From: Heterobilharzia americana
Lineage: Eukaryota; Platyhelminthes; Trematoda; Strigeidida; Schistosomatidae
Length of the DNA stretch: 64,000 nt
Direction: 5' to 3'
NCBI GenBank assembly: GCA_944470555.2
Contig: OX104127.1
Coordinates: forward strand, 112,744,741-112,808,740
The position numbers and the translations under genes are program-made. Below the pieces are notes generated by a model. It had not been told where the DNA came from and ran no database searches. It saw only the letters and a list, made by a program, of their open reading frames with translations. This document shows, piece by piece, positions 1 to 10,572 of this stretch (position 1 is its first letter; each line of letters begins with the position of its first letter).

Positions 1-3000
1 TCTCCCCGATCCAGGTTTCATTTCCGCCGCAGATGTCACCCATATTTCGCACTTTACTGAAGAATCCCGTACGGGATAAAACTCACGGCTATCCGTGTCA
101 TACATTTGCAAGCAACTCATTTTCTGATTTAATGACCAGAAATTTTGTGGAGTTTTGTTGCTTTTACCAAAGAATCTACAAATCCAATGATTAGCTACTC
201 AGTGTTATTCTATATTACCTACCGACTTTCATAGAGTTAACAGATTTCTTCAACTGAAAGTATAGGACCAAGCGCTCTGTCATTTAGCTTGCTATTGTGT
301 GGACAGTGCGTCATCAACCATTGGTTAGTAAATTAAGACATCTGATTCGATTAGCATGAACTGCAAAATGCGGGCATCCAGATAAACGATCAGTCTTGAA
401 ATCTCGTTCACAATCGTGCTCCTGAGATTTGGTCAAGTGGAACACCGTTTCAATGAACTACTAAGTCGTGCTTAAGCTGGCTAAGATATCATTCCCAGCT
501 ATCACAGCAGTGAATTCATTCTGGATTCACATTTATAAGTTCGTATCTGCCATATACTATCATTTTTCTTATCTTATACTTGAGCGGTTAGACAGTAAAG
601 CTTATCAGCATCAAACCAAAGGTCATCCACCGGATCTAGCACGTTTTACCTAGGCTGTAAGGGGCACATCTGTTGTTTCCCTATACAAACTGATTTCATG
701 GAAGTAGTTTAAAATTATACATAACGTTCTAGGTTTCAGCGATGAAGCAAGTATTCCTCCACTAGTGCCCAATTATCGGTTGATAAGCAAAAGCAACTTT
801 ATAAGTCATCGACTGTTATAGGAACTTTTCCATACGACCGATTTACGTAACGGTACGTAGTCATGACGTCACTGGATGAAGGAAGTTCAAGGGGGGTCTT
901 GTTTACTAGTTGTTGTGATGGCTGAGTTGGTATTTTGCATTTTTTAAAAACTAAGAATAACGTTTCCTCATATTATTTCCCTATTTCTTACATTTGTGTT
1001 AATGTTTATTCGGTCAAATTTTGTCTACCTGTACCACACAATTTTCAACGGATACAGCTTGAGCTATGGTTGGAAAACTGGATGAAAAATATGTGTGTGG
1101 TCTCTACATTGCTTTGGTCGAAACTGCCAAGGTCAATCCAAAATGTGCATACTAAACTTCTGAATGTCTGCATTGGTAATTCAGTGGTAGATGCCAGCTG
1201 AATCTTATAGATTTCCAACAGACCCGTATCCAGCAAATGAAACGTCGATGGAGAGTCAACATAGTTGAATTTTGAAATAATGGGAGGCTGTGATCCCCTA
1301 AAAAGCTTTCTGGTACACTGAATTCACACGTCCTGCTTGCAACATGACAGTCTAAAGGCAGTATCTTGCGTGGTCAAGTGTGACTGAAGACGTACACTTA
1401 TGAGGACCTTGGTTCTTATTTACTTCATTCTACTTGTAGCCCAGGTGCACCAGGTCCCTGCAACCTTGATGTTTTGAAAACGCCTCATTTCATTCCGAAA
1501 TTTTTCATTTGAGTGGCCTCTAGTAGTAATGACAGCGAAAGGTAGTAGTCGTATATGGCGAAATTATGACAAAAGCTAGCTACATCGTTAGCACCTGTAG
1601 GAGCAGGTATCTTGCCTGAAGCACTGAAATATCACCACTGGGACCAAATGATCAGCCTTTAGCAGCCAGATTAGAAGCGGCCACAAAAATGAGAGGAATT
1701 CTTTTTCGTATAAACCTGGGTTTATACAAATCTTGCACTGCATTACCTTCCAGTCTATGTACCAATACCAGTTACTTACATAGAGGTGCTGATTAATGAG
1801 GATTTCAAAGTAACGATACAAAGTTGAATATTGTGTCAGCAAATTCACTTAGGTAGTAGTTTAGCGTTGGCAAGGGTGAAATTCTCGTTTGATCGAAGTG
1901 TTCATGCTGTCCTGCATGTGGTATACCAGGCATGTACGGCAACAATGTACACCGCATTGTAACTGCATGACATTCTAACAATAAATATATAGTCTAGCAC
2001 CCCAATTAAGTCACCCGCTCGGTCTTTGCACGTAACTCTGTAGGCTTATAACAATAAGTCTTGACCAATCTATGATTAATAGTTGTTGAACACCGAGACC
2101 ATATTTTGCTGCGGTGACCTAAAGCATATCCATGATTTGGCTGACAGCCTTTCGGTTTTGAACGCCTTCGACATCAAATCAGCTTGTATGCACCATTATA
2201 TGCCACTCACTCAAGTTATTATCAAAACTGCAACTATGATACGTTTTGTAATGTTAAGCTGTAAAACATACACTTGATCTTAACAATGAAGTGCACTGAA
2301 GCAGTAATGAGCACCGAATAATAAAATCTGTTGTCTTCCCTGTGTGATGGTATGCCGGTGTTCCTCAACCAGGGTATCTACTAGGTTCTTGGTGACGTCA
2401 GTTTCTTCTGCCAGGCGTTTGTGATTTTTCCTGTGGCTTCTTGGATGCATTTTTAGGGGCAGGAGATAGAAATTACGTGATCAGAACTACCCTTAGAAAT
2501 TTTTGGCAATTTACATGTAAGCTGTTCAATGAACAGGTGCGTAATTATATGATCTGACAATATCTTGTTGCTGTTCTTGTTGTGCCTGGAAACTGTGAAC
2601 TCCATCGAATTCTTTGTTGGACTACTTGACTATTAGCTTTTCATGCTAAGTATTCCCTTGACTCCTTTAGGCCACTCCCACAGCTTGTGGTGCACATACC
2701 TAGGTGACTGGGGAAGTTCTGTGATAAACAGTCAGTAATCAGTGACAGTCACTTTTCTTCTTTCTAAGGTGGCTGTCAGACTCCGAAGCTAGGTACTGCA
2801 AAACTGTATTGCAAATCCCGACTCTATATTCTTTGGTACACTGTTTCCAGTGCTTAGTGTGACACTGTAGCAGAATCAGTTTTACAACCCGCACAAGACT
2901 GGTAATTTTCTTCTCATCGGCCCTAGAAAATTCAGTCCACAAGAGTCATGACAGCTAGGTTCGGATTCTTTTGTTCAGCTCAGTTACTCATCATCCGAAT

Positions 3001-3308
3001 TAAGCAAATAGTGGGGGGGGAGGGCATTTGCCTGAATACCTGTCCTAAGGAACATCAAAGGTGTTCACTTTGTCAGTGAGTTTTTTCCATAAAGAAACAC
3101 CATTAAACTGGTCCACCAAGTCTAGTGTTTGGTATTTAGAATGCATCGAACGTTACATCTGGGTATTTTTTTAGAGGAAGCTTCTATGCTGAACTTAATC
3201 TGGTGTACCGAATGAAGTTGTCTCACTGGCGTTATCATAGGCTTTTGGTCAGAAGTCTTATGCAAGCGGATATACAAAGGCTTTTTGTGATCAATAAAGC
3301 CTTCCCAC
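1..3308. other. Intergenic region, nothing recognised
   Basis: Both strands carry only short open frames of 60-90 codons with no recognisable domain. There is a short G run near 3012 and no clear terminal repeat or LINE remnant. The right edge is the 5' LTR of a retrotransposon, with flanking bases CCAC at 3305-3308 that form the putative target-site duplication. It may hold very old repeats that cannot be recognised by eye. Confidence 0.5.
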
Positions 3309-3652
3309 TGTAGCGTCATACACTTCCCCAAAATCAATAGCCTAGGGTTTGACGACTTTCGACATCGATGCTGACCTTGATAGTTTAACTGGACTCGCTA
3401 AGCTGAAGGCACCCGGTCAAGCATCCTCGCCATTTGGCACGCTGTCGTGTTACGTTGCATTGCTCGTATTCGACTCTCTAGCCAGTTAGTTGGAACGCAT
3501 CGGTATTTTGGCATAACCATCCAAATATACTATTCCATCCGACTACGCTATCGTGTTCTTCCTTGGTCTCGTATTCGTGGGTATATAACAAGTTCGAATA
3601 ATTAGTGATTGGTCTTTGCGTCTGTCAAGTTCGCACCAGGACAAATCCTAAA
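3309..3652 (+). repeat. 5' LTR of the CsRn1-type element
   Basis: The LTR starts TGTAGCG and ends CCTAAA. It repeats almost exactly at 5769-6112, with differences near 3337, 3428 and 3515. The end was placed at 3652 because both LTRs match up to there, and because CCAC then flanks the element on both sides. Confidence 0.88.
3582..3588 (+). promoter_or_regulatory. TATA box of the LTR promoter
   Basis: TATATAA lies about 65 bp before the LTR end, a usual position for a pol II promoter in a short gypsy LTR. It is conserved in the 3' LTR at 6042-6048 and in the inverted pair of LTRs further right. The function is inferred from position and conservation. Confidence 0.5.
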
Positions 3653-3653
3653 T

Positions 3654-3671
3654 TGGTGAGCCCGACGTGAT
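3654..3671 (+). promoter_or_regulatory. Primer-binding site, tRNA-Trp-like
   Basis: TGGTGAGCCCGACGTGAT begins one base after the LTR. It resembles the complement of the 3' end of tRNA-Trp, the primer reported for CsRn1/Kabuki elements, with an apparent mismatch at the seventh base. A partial second copy of the motif occurs at about 3703. Confidence 0.65.
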
Positions 3672-3781
3672 CACATATCCCGACCAATAACAAGTATTGA
3701 ATTGGTGAGCCTGTTCCATTTTATATTTGTTTATTGTTTTCATTTCGATAACATTTATATATCCATTTACTACACTTTCTC

Positions 3782-4621
3782 ATGTCCGACCACACTCCCA
3801 AGCTTATTCGTATTAAGTCGACTACGAACACGATCCAACTCGTGCCATATTGGCCAGACAATGCAGAAACATGGTTTCTGTATGCCGAGGCAGATTTTCG
3901 AGAACAGGGTGTCTCAGATCCTCATTCTCGATTTCTTGCTGTCATCCGGTCACTACCGCGAGAATTAAACAGGTATGTTACAGCAAACATGTTTAATCCT
4001 GAAGTAAGTGACCCTTATGCACTTCTAAAGGCCGCACTCTTGAAGAAAAGCGATCTCACAGATCGCCAACGTCTAGACGAATTGTTTCGTAACATCGAGC
4101 TAGGCAGCCACTCAGCTACTGAAGTCCTCGCACGCATGCGAGAAGTAATCGGTGCACGAACATTTGACGATGGTTTCTTCCGAGAACTATTTCTCTCGAA
4201 ACTACCACAACCGGTGCAAACCGTGTTGGTGACACTCCAGTCAGTCCCACTCGACGACCTGGCAGCCTCAGCAGATAAAATACTGGAGATATCCAGCAGA
4301 CCAGTCTCCAACGTATATTCTATCTGCGACAAAACAGAGCGCCAGGATTCAGAGGTGACCAAGTTGTGCAACTCTGTGAGACGGTTGCTACGATCTCGAA
4401 GTCCTAGATCACGTAGCACTTCACGGAAACGCACCTTGGCGCATCGCAGCAAGTCGTGTGGTAGCCCTAAAACGAAACCCAACAGGGTGGAAAACCCTGA
4501 ATGGTGCTGGTTTCATAACACTTACGGGGATGAAGCCAGAAAATGTCGTAAACCATGCCGTTTTAAGAAGGACCCGAACTCGGGAAACGGTCACGCCGGC
4601 ACGTGCTCACGGCAACCGTAG
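3782..4621 (+). CDS. gag: Gag polyprotein of CsRn1-type retrotransposon
   Basis: A 279-residue intact frame starts at the first good ATG after the primer site. The N-terminal two thirds is a capsid-like helical region containing WPDNAETWFLYAEADF, typical of fluke gypsy Gag. A basic Arg/Ser-rich stretch follows at about residues 200-225. The C-terminus holds a nucleocapsid knuckle of the form C-x2-H-x9-C-x3-C (CWFH ... CRKPC), the unusual CHCC motif of the CsRn1 clade rather than CCHC. The frame stops at 4619-4621 and overlaps pol, which is in the -1 frame. No internal stop is seen, so it could still make Gag. Confidence 0.85.
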   Translation: MSDHTPKLIRIKSTTNTIQLVPYWPDNAETWFLYAEADFREQGVSDPHSRFLAVIRSLPRELNRYVTANMFNPEVSDPYALLKAALLKKSDLTDRQRLDELFRNIELGSHSATEVLARMREVIGARTFDDGFFRELFLSKLPQPVQTVLVTLQSVPLDDLAASADKILEISSRPVSNVYSICDKTERQDSEVTKLCNSVRRLLRSRSPRSRSTSRKRTLAHRSKSCGSPKTKPNRVENPEWCWFHNTYGDEARKCRKPCRFKKDPNSGNGHAGTCSRQP

Positions 4622-5360
4622 CCGGCGGAAAAAGCCGTTTGCTCTACGTCACGGATATTAAAACGAAAGTCCGCTACCTCGTCGACACCGGCGCAGAAGT
4701 TAGCATTCTTCCAGCAACGACAAAGGAGCGTCATCTTGACCCATCCTTCAATCTTCAAGCAGCCAACGGCAAGGCAATCGCGACATTCGGGAGACGGTAT
4801 GCCTACCTCAACTTAGGTTTACGCAAACCTATCCACTGGATTTTCCTCCTGGCAGACGTCTCTATGCCCATCATTGGCATAGATTTGCTAAACCATTACG
4901 ATCTACTCGTAGATGCTCGCCGTCGACGACTGATAGATAACAGCACAAAGTTATCCATTGGCGGCACCACCTATGTAGGTCCGAGTTTAGCCATCGTTAG
5001 GACTAAACAATCAGACGACGCGTCCTACCAGGCAGTTCTGGAGAAATATCCAGAGTTACAGCAACCGAAGCACACTCTTCCGTGCATAACCAGCAATGTT
5101 ATGCATCACGTCACAACCACAGGTCCACCTGTGGCATCCAAAGCGCGCCGTTTAGCCCCCGATAAGCTGCAAACGGCGAAAAATGAATTCGACCACATGC
5201 TCGACCTGGGCATTATCAGACCGTCGAACAATCCTTGGGCATCGCCATTGCACATGGTTCCCAAAAGGATAGCAGCGACTGGCGTCCAACCGGTGATTAC
5301 CGAAGGCTCAACGCCAAAACAACTCCGGACTCCTACCCGATACATCAATACAAACCCTCG
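4567..5360 (+). pseudogene. pol: Truncated pol: aspartic protease and N-terminal reverse transcriptase
   Basis: The frame is open from 4567. It encodes a retropepsin with the active-site motif LVDTGAEVSILP (DTGA at 4684-4695) and the flap-side motif IIGIDLL. The entry region of a Ty3/gypsy RT follows (LGIIRPSNNPWASPLHMVPK). A one-base loss at about 5260-5266 moves the rest of RT, recognisable as DWRPTGDYRRLNA, into another frame. At about 5355 the coding sequence ends abruptly and AT-rich noncoding sequence begins. The YxDD palm, RNase H and integrase are absent. It cannot supply its own polymerase. Confidence 0.85.
4582..4588 (+). promoter_or_regulatory. Candidate -1 ribosomal frameshift heptamer
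   Basis: GGGAAAC is read in the gag frame as G GGA AAC, which matches the X XXY YYZ rule for -1 slippage. Pol is open in the -1 frame from 4567 and gag ends at 4621, so the heptamer lies inside the 55-nt overlap. Slippage here would fuse Gag to protease. A downstream pseudoknot was not evaluated. Confidence 0.6.
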
Positions 5361-5768
5361 TATACTTTGCCTTTTTATATCAATTTTTATTTACCATGTA
5401 ATGAAAATTTAAAAAAAACCGGTAAAGATAAGCGTAAATTTTTATTTTTCGATATGTTGATATATAAATAATTCCCATTTTTAGGCAACGTTTTCGTGGT
5501 ATTAAAGACTTTTATTTATATTCCAGGTGCAACGAGCACTGGACGGAACGTCGAAAGGAACAGATGACCGCGACCGACGTACAATTCCATTTATTGTATT
5601 TTATTTATTTAATCGCCACGACACCCTAGAATAAGGTTCAGACAACCAGGGGCCACCTCACGCAGTCAGCCCATCGGAAGAGTTTTACCAGTGGAGAAAC
5701 CACTGGGTTTTTACTTCCGGCTGGTATCGTCTTAGGGTCCTCACGAACCCACTAGGGGGGGAGTGATC
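5361..5768 (+). other. Post-pol noncoding region and polypurine tract
   Basis: AT-rich sequence followed by a conserved stretch that leads into the 3' LTR. The same stretch lies before the LTR at 10236, with the same blocks in the same order, so it is the native post-pol region of this family. A purine tract, AGGGGGGGAG at about 5754-5763, precedes the 3' LTR and is the likely plus-strand primer. Confidence 0.65.
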
Positions 5769-6112
5769 TGTAGCGTCATACACTTCCCCAAAATCAGTAG
5801 CCTAGGGTTTGACGACTTTCGACATCGATGCTGACCTTGATAGTTTAACTGGACTCGCTAAGCTGAAGGCACCCGGTCAAGCATCCTGGCCATTTGGCAC
5901 GCTGTCGTGTTACGTTGCATTGCTCGTATTCGACTCTCTAGCCAGTTAGTTGGAACGCATCGGTATTTTGGCATGACCATCCAAATATACTATTCCATCC
6001 GACTACGCTATCGTGTTCTTCCTTGGTCTCGTATTCGTGGGTATATAACAAGTTCGAATAATTAGTGATTGGTCTTTGCGTCTGTCAAGTTCGCACCAGG
6101 ACAAATCCTAAA
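5769..6112 (+). repeat. 3' LTR of the CsRn1-type element
   Basis: 344 bp, starting TGTAGCG and ending CCTAAA, nearly identical to 3309-3652. It is followed by CCAC at 6113-6116, which matches the bases before the 5' LTR. Confidence 0.88.
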
Positions 6113-7104
6113 CCACTACTGGCTAGAAAGGTACGGGTGTTCTTGTTTATTCCGCTGTAGAATAACACCACGTTACTGCACACGACATAACTCCATACTG
6201 AGATTGCTAAAAGTGCTAGAAGACAGGCATTTCTGAGTCTTCAGCAAAAAGGAAAATGTGTGTCACGGACGACGATAGGTATGGATGTGCCATTGATTCT
6301 GACCATCTAAGCTGATATGAACTGAAGGCGGTTCCGTAGTTGTCGGTCACATTTCTCCTGGTTAGTAGGCCGCTTTGAGAACCTTCCATACTTCTGGACG
6401 TCAGTGGATCTAGAAAAATCATTGGATTCTCTAATAGTGGAAGAACACCTTCGACATAGCAACTGGGCTTCGGGTTTTATTTGGGTTAATAGTGGATTCT
6501 AAGCCGGTAAGCTGAAAGAAGGAGGAGATCAACTATGTACGCACTACTTTGAAAATTTTGTTTTGTGGAAATTTGAAGTCGAGGCCATCTAGTTTCATGA
6601 ACTATGGAAGAGTTTTTAAGCTATGTCACTTTCGTGACTTTAGTCATTAAAGGCAAGGTGCTTGTGGTGTGCAGAGGAACAGATTTCTGATGGTAAAGTG
6701 CTTCTCGAGGCCTGCTTATCACGATTCTGCATTGCTGTATTTGGTCTGGCACTCACATGATACCGGTTGGCTCGCCGTCATCATCAGTCTACGAAAGTTA
6801 ATTCCTCCATCATTGAGATTAAGTACTCTATAGAACATTTTCGTGGTCGATGTCATACTTTGCTCCCAGTTATGGTTCTTGCCACTCATTAAGTAACATT
6901 GAGTGAGCTTTTTGCCCTACGGTTACAGTCGTTGTTGTAGGTACCAATAATAAGAACATATTGATACCGTACAGTTTGACATCACAGAGAATAAAATGGG
7001 AGTTTGTATTCACTGGATGCAATGTCTGGATGAAGAAATGAAAGGCATCAGATGTGGATACATAATTTAATCTAATAGGACACAGAAAATTGTAGTACCA
7101 AATA
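6113..7104. other. Intergenic region, nothing recognised
   Basis: No open frame longer than about 70 codons, and no domain, tandem repeat or RNA gene recognised. Confidence 0.4.
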
Positions 7105-7430
7105 ATTCCTAGAAGTCAATAGCGTAGGGCTCGACAAGATTCCAAGTTGCTGATAAGCTTCGTACTTTTATGGGGGTGGTTAAGCAAAAGGCACCAGGTC
7201 AAGCTTCCATGCTGTTGGTGCGTTTTCTTGTTATGCCACATTGCTCATACACCATCTTCTGGCCAATTGGTCGGAAAACATCCATATTCCGGTATCTTTC
7301 GTCAAATATGCTATTCCCACCTGGCCACCTCACTGTGTTCTTTCTCGATCTCATACTCGTAGGTATTCTTCAAGTACGAAGAATCAGCAGCTAGTCACTA
7401 TGTCTATCAGGTTCGTGTGGGGAAAATTCT
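7105..7430 (+). repeat. Old solo LTR of the CsRn1-type family
   Basis: The segment follows the LTR of the 3309-6112 element block by block: the caatagc-taggg-tcgac start, the aaggcacc-ggtcaagc core, the ccaattggt-gga-catc-atattccgg-t block, and the cttcttc-gtgggtat tail. It is clearly diverged, and no internal retrotransposon sequence lies beside it. It is best read as an ancient solo LTR left after LTR-LTR recombination. Confidence 0.65.
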
Positions 7431-8266
7431 GGAGGGCCAAAGGACTATGGGTTTTGAGTGCTCGATGGTCATGTTATGCTCATGCTCATGATGCGGGGAT
7501 TGTAAACTTCGAATGTTGTATCAGTCCTGAACACTATCTACTAGCAAATAACTTTGTATCTCCTGACTAACACTGCGTTCCACACTGAGCTTGCACATAA
7601 AAGCTTTCGCCTGAAGACGGACAGAAAATCTAAGGAAGTTTTCGAGTGGTATAGGGCTATGGTACGGCGCACATTTCATATTCCATAGGTTGATATATTT
7701 TACACTCACATCATATGTGAACGTTTGTTCAGCTGTACTGACATAGAACAGTCCGTCTACTGACTACTTGTTTCGGACCTTTTGGCTGGTTTTTCAATAC
7801 ACTATCCCAATGTATACTTTGCGTTATCTACGGCTACTTACATTATCTGACAAATTAGCTGTGTCTATGACGATAAGAGGAGCGATGGGGCTTCAGGAAC
7901 CTTTTAAAAGGTGTAGTCAGATAAGGGTGGAAGACAAGGGTAGTTCCCCAAGTTTCGACCTGCAAAACTTTCAGTATGCGATTATATGGGACAACAAAAT
8001 CCACGTTGAAACCAGAATTAATTTCTAGGGAAATATGTATTGAATAATCGGTACAAAGTCAATAGCTGTGGTTTAGTGTTATAAGGACCTTAGGTGACTA
8101 AATTATTGGAATTGAAAAGTTTACCTAGACCCGGTATAACTCCATCGAACTTATGGTGCAAAAGCATTACTTGTTATATGTTGGGCACTATTATCAGGAT
8201 GCAGCATGGATTACGCACCAGAAGACCGCTTGGGTTTTCGACTTAAGATGTAAGCTGTATGGTGGA
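7431..8266. other. Intergenic region, nothing recognised
   Basis: Short open frames only (longest about 85 codons), without recognisable motifs. It lies between an old solo LTR and an inverted LTR. Confidence 0.4.
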
Positions 8267-8608
8267 TTAGGAATTGTCCTGGTGCAAACTGGACAGAAGC
8301 AGAGGCTGGTCATCAATTATTCGTACTTGTTATATACCCACGAATACGAGACCAAGAAAGAACACAACAGCATAGTCGGATGGGATAGTTTATTTGCGAG
8401 GTCGTGCCAAAATACCGATGCATTCCAACTAACTGGCTGGGGGGCGATTATGAGCAGCGCAACGTAATACGACGGCGTGCGAAACGGCGAGGATGCTTGA
8501 CCGGGTGCCTTCAGCTTAGCGAGTCCAGTTAAACCACGAGGGTTAGAATCAACTTTGAATCTCGTCAAACCCTAGGCTATTGATTCCAGAGAAGCGTGTG
8601 ACGCTAAA
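8267..8608 (-). repeat. LTR in reverse orientation, identical partner at 10236-10572
   Basis: The reverse complement starts TTTAGCGTCA and ends TCCTAA, so it is a full-length LTR of a CsRn1-type subfamily. Its reverse complement matches 10236-10572 without a visible difference over the central 250 bp, and both translate to the same 83-residue chance frame. The integrase remnant beside it reads in the opposite direction, so this LTR is inverted relative to its own internal sequence. Confidence 0.8.
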
Positions 8609-8639
8609 GCGGTTTATTGTTCTGTGAGCTCCAACATTT

Positions 8640-9322
8640 TGTCGACTTAACCGCGCTTTAGTTCGCACTCGGTTCCGAACGACAGCCAACCACCAGCACG
8701 GAAATGGCAAAAGATAACGTTTCCGTCGACAGCCGGTAGCTTCACTTCAGCTGCAGACGTACCTCAGTGGACCCAGGCCCTGCCTCCAGTCCCACTAGGT
8801 ATTCGTAACACGTCGGAAGCTGGTGCTAGATGAGCCTCTGCAGAACTCCTCTATGGGACTAATCTTCGCCTACTAGGTGAATTTGTTTCCCCTTCAACTC
8901 TCAAACATGTTTTCGGCAGGAAGTCTTACTTGCCTAGGTTTACAAACGCAATGCGTCCAGTTAGGTCTACTCCTGCTAGACCTCAGATGACTGATTTCTT
9001 CCTCCATCATATCTTGCAAATGACATCTCACTTATTTATTCACCATGATGCCGTTCGTCGACCACTTGAACCACCTCACTAGGGACCATTCAGAATGGTC
9101 AGGCAGCGCGAGAAATTCTATATAACCGAGCGGAGCGGACGTGAAAACATTATTGGTATCAACCGTTTGAAACAAGCTTATTTCGAGGGCAGCCCCATCA
9201 TAGGTAACGTTTCAGCTCACGATAGCCGACCGGCGAATACCCGAACTATCGAAATTCCAGATGATGCGCGTGATAATTGTTGTGATGCCTTAGTTTTGCA
9301 TAAAACATTGTTATTGATCTGA
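8640..9322 (+). pseudogene. pol: Integrase C-terminal remnant of CsRn1-type pol
   Basis: From 8768 one frame reads through the end of an integrase core (WTQALPPVPLGIRNTSEA, then ELLYGTNLRL) into its C-terminal domain (FIHHDAVRRPLEPP, then YFEGSPI). It is interrupted by TGA at 8831-8833 and TAG at 9080-9082. Further upstream a frame-shifted stretch from about 8670 still resembles the integrase core. The frame ends at 9322. RT and RNase H are absent. It belongs with the 3' LTR at 10236 and is inactive. Confidence 0.75.
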
Positions 9323-10235
9323 ACATTTTAACGTGTCATTCCCACACCATTTTTGCGATGTGACTAATAGTTTACTTTCTGACCCACTGTAATGCAAGTC
9401 GCCAGTTGGCCAATCTTTACTCTTACCATGCAAGTGCCTCGAATTGAGGACAAGGTCATTTCTCATATGTATACTTATTCATGTGTTTCGGGTTGATTTA
9501 TTATTATATTCTAGGAGTAATAAACTCTCCCGTCATCCAGTTTCGGTTTTTTCTCTATTCGTCCCGGGGTTGCAGTCAGTGGCGCTCGCGTACTAAGTTA
9601 GCGGTCGGCCAAAAGTGCGTGTTATATTCTTTCAGCATACATATATAACTATTAGTGTTCCAAAGCGCAACAATAGTTCACAGACACATTGAACACCGGC
9701 GGAACAAAAAACACTATCAGGTCGGACCGCCAGGTTCCCGGAGTGCCTAAGGACACATTCAACCAAGTAATGTGAGCTGAAATGTGCCAACCATTTTTAA
9801 GTTCGATTTCTTCGAGGCGCTATTTTTTCATCTACTGGGAATGCGAAACTTTTCTTATATTTTACGTTTTTGTGTTAATTATTTTATTAGTACGTAATCA
9901 TACTTTTTCAAAAGAGAAAATGGAAGTAGGTCCAAACTTTATTTTCGACGTACTTATTTATAAATAATTCCAATTTTTACGAAACGTTTTTGTGATATTG
10001 AGTATCCTTTTTTCAATTCCAGGTGCAAGGGGCAATGGATGGAACGTCAAAGGACACGGGACCGCGGTTGACTTAGATTTATTCTACTCTATTTTTCATT
10101 CTCCACAACAACCTAGAATAAGTTTAGACAACCAGGGGCCACTTCTCGCAGTGAGCCCACCAGAAGAGTTATGCCAATGGAGAAACCGCCGGGTTTTTAC
10201 TTCTGGCTGGTATTGTCATAGGGTCCTCACGAACC
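9323..10235 (+). other. Post-pol noncoding region of the second LTR element
   Basis: AT-rich noncoding DNA. From about 9900 it parallels 5440-5768 of the first element, with shared blocks such as ATAAATAATTCC, CCAGGTGCAA and GACAACCAGGGGCCAC, and leads directly into the LTR. This shows that the integrase remnant and the + strand LTR were one element. Confidence 0.6.
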
Positions 10236-10572
10236 CACACACACTTCTCTGGAATCAATAGCCTAGGGTTTGACGAGATTCAAAGTTGATTCTAACCCTC
10301 GTGGTTTAACTGGACTCGCTAAGCTGAAGGCACCCGGTCAAGCATCCTCGCCGTTTCGCACGCCGTCGTATTACGTTGCGCTGCTCATAATCGCCCCCCA
10401 GCCAGTTAGTTGGAATGCATCGGTATTTTGGCACGACCTCGCAAATAAACTATCCCATCCGACTATGCTGTTGTGTTCTTTCTTGGTCTCGTATTCGTGG
10501 GTATATAACAAGTACGAATAATTGATGACCAGCCTCTGCGTCTGTCAAGTTCGCTCTAAGACAATTCTTAAA
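10236..10572 (+). repeat. 3' LTR of the second CsRn1-type element
   Basis: It shows the family LTR blocks, including the gggtatataac promoter block, and ends TTCTTAAA. The first bases of the LTR are degraded next to the sequence acccacacacac. It is an inverted copy of 8267-8608. Confidence 0.8.

Larger units (their letters stand above)
3309..6112 (+). mobile_element. Internally deleted Ty3/gypsy LTR retrotransposon, CsRn1/Kabuki type
   Basis: Two 344-bp LTRs bracket a primer-binding site, a complete gag, protease and the first part of reverse transcriptase. The coding sequence then jumps at about 5355 to the AT-rich noncoding region that precedes the 3' LTR. The rest of RT, RNase H and integrase are missing, so this is a non-autonomous deletion derivative. 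A 4-bp CCAC lies on both sides (3305-3308 and 6113-6116), fitting a gypsy-type target-site duplication. The LTRs differ at about three positions by eye, so the insertion is recent. The CHCC Gag knuckle and the tRNA-Trp-like primer site are known hallmarks of the CsRn1 clade described in flukes. Confidence 0.85.

Noticed and set aside
8317..8568. Conserved 83-residue protein present twice
   Set aside because: The two copies are the same LTR in opposite orientation; the frame is incidental.
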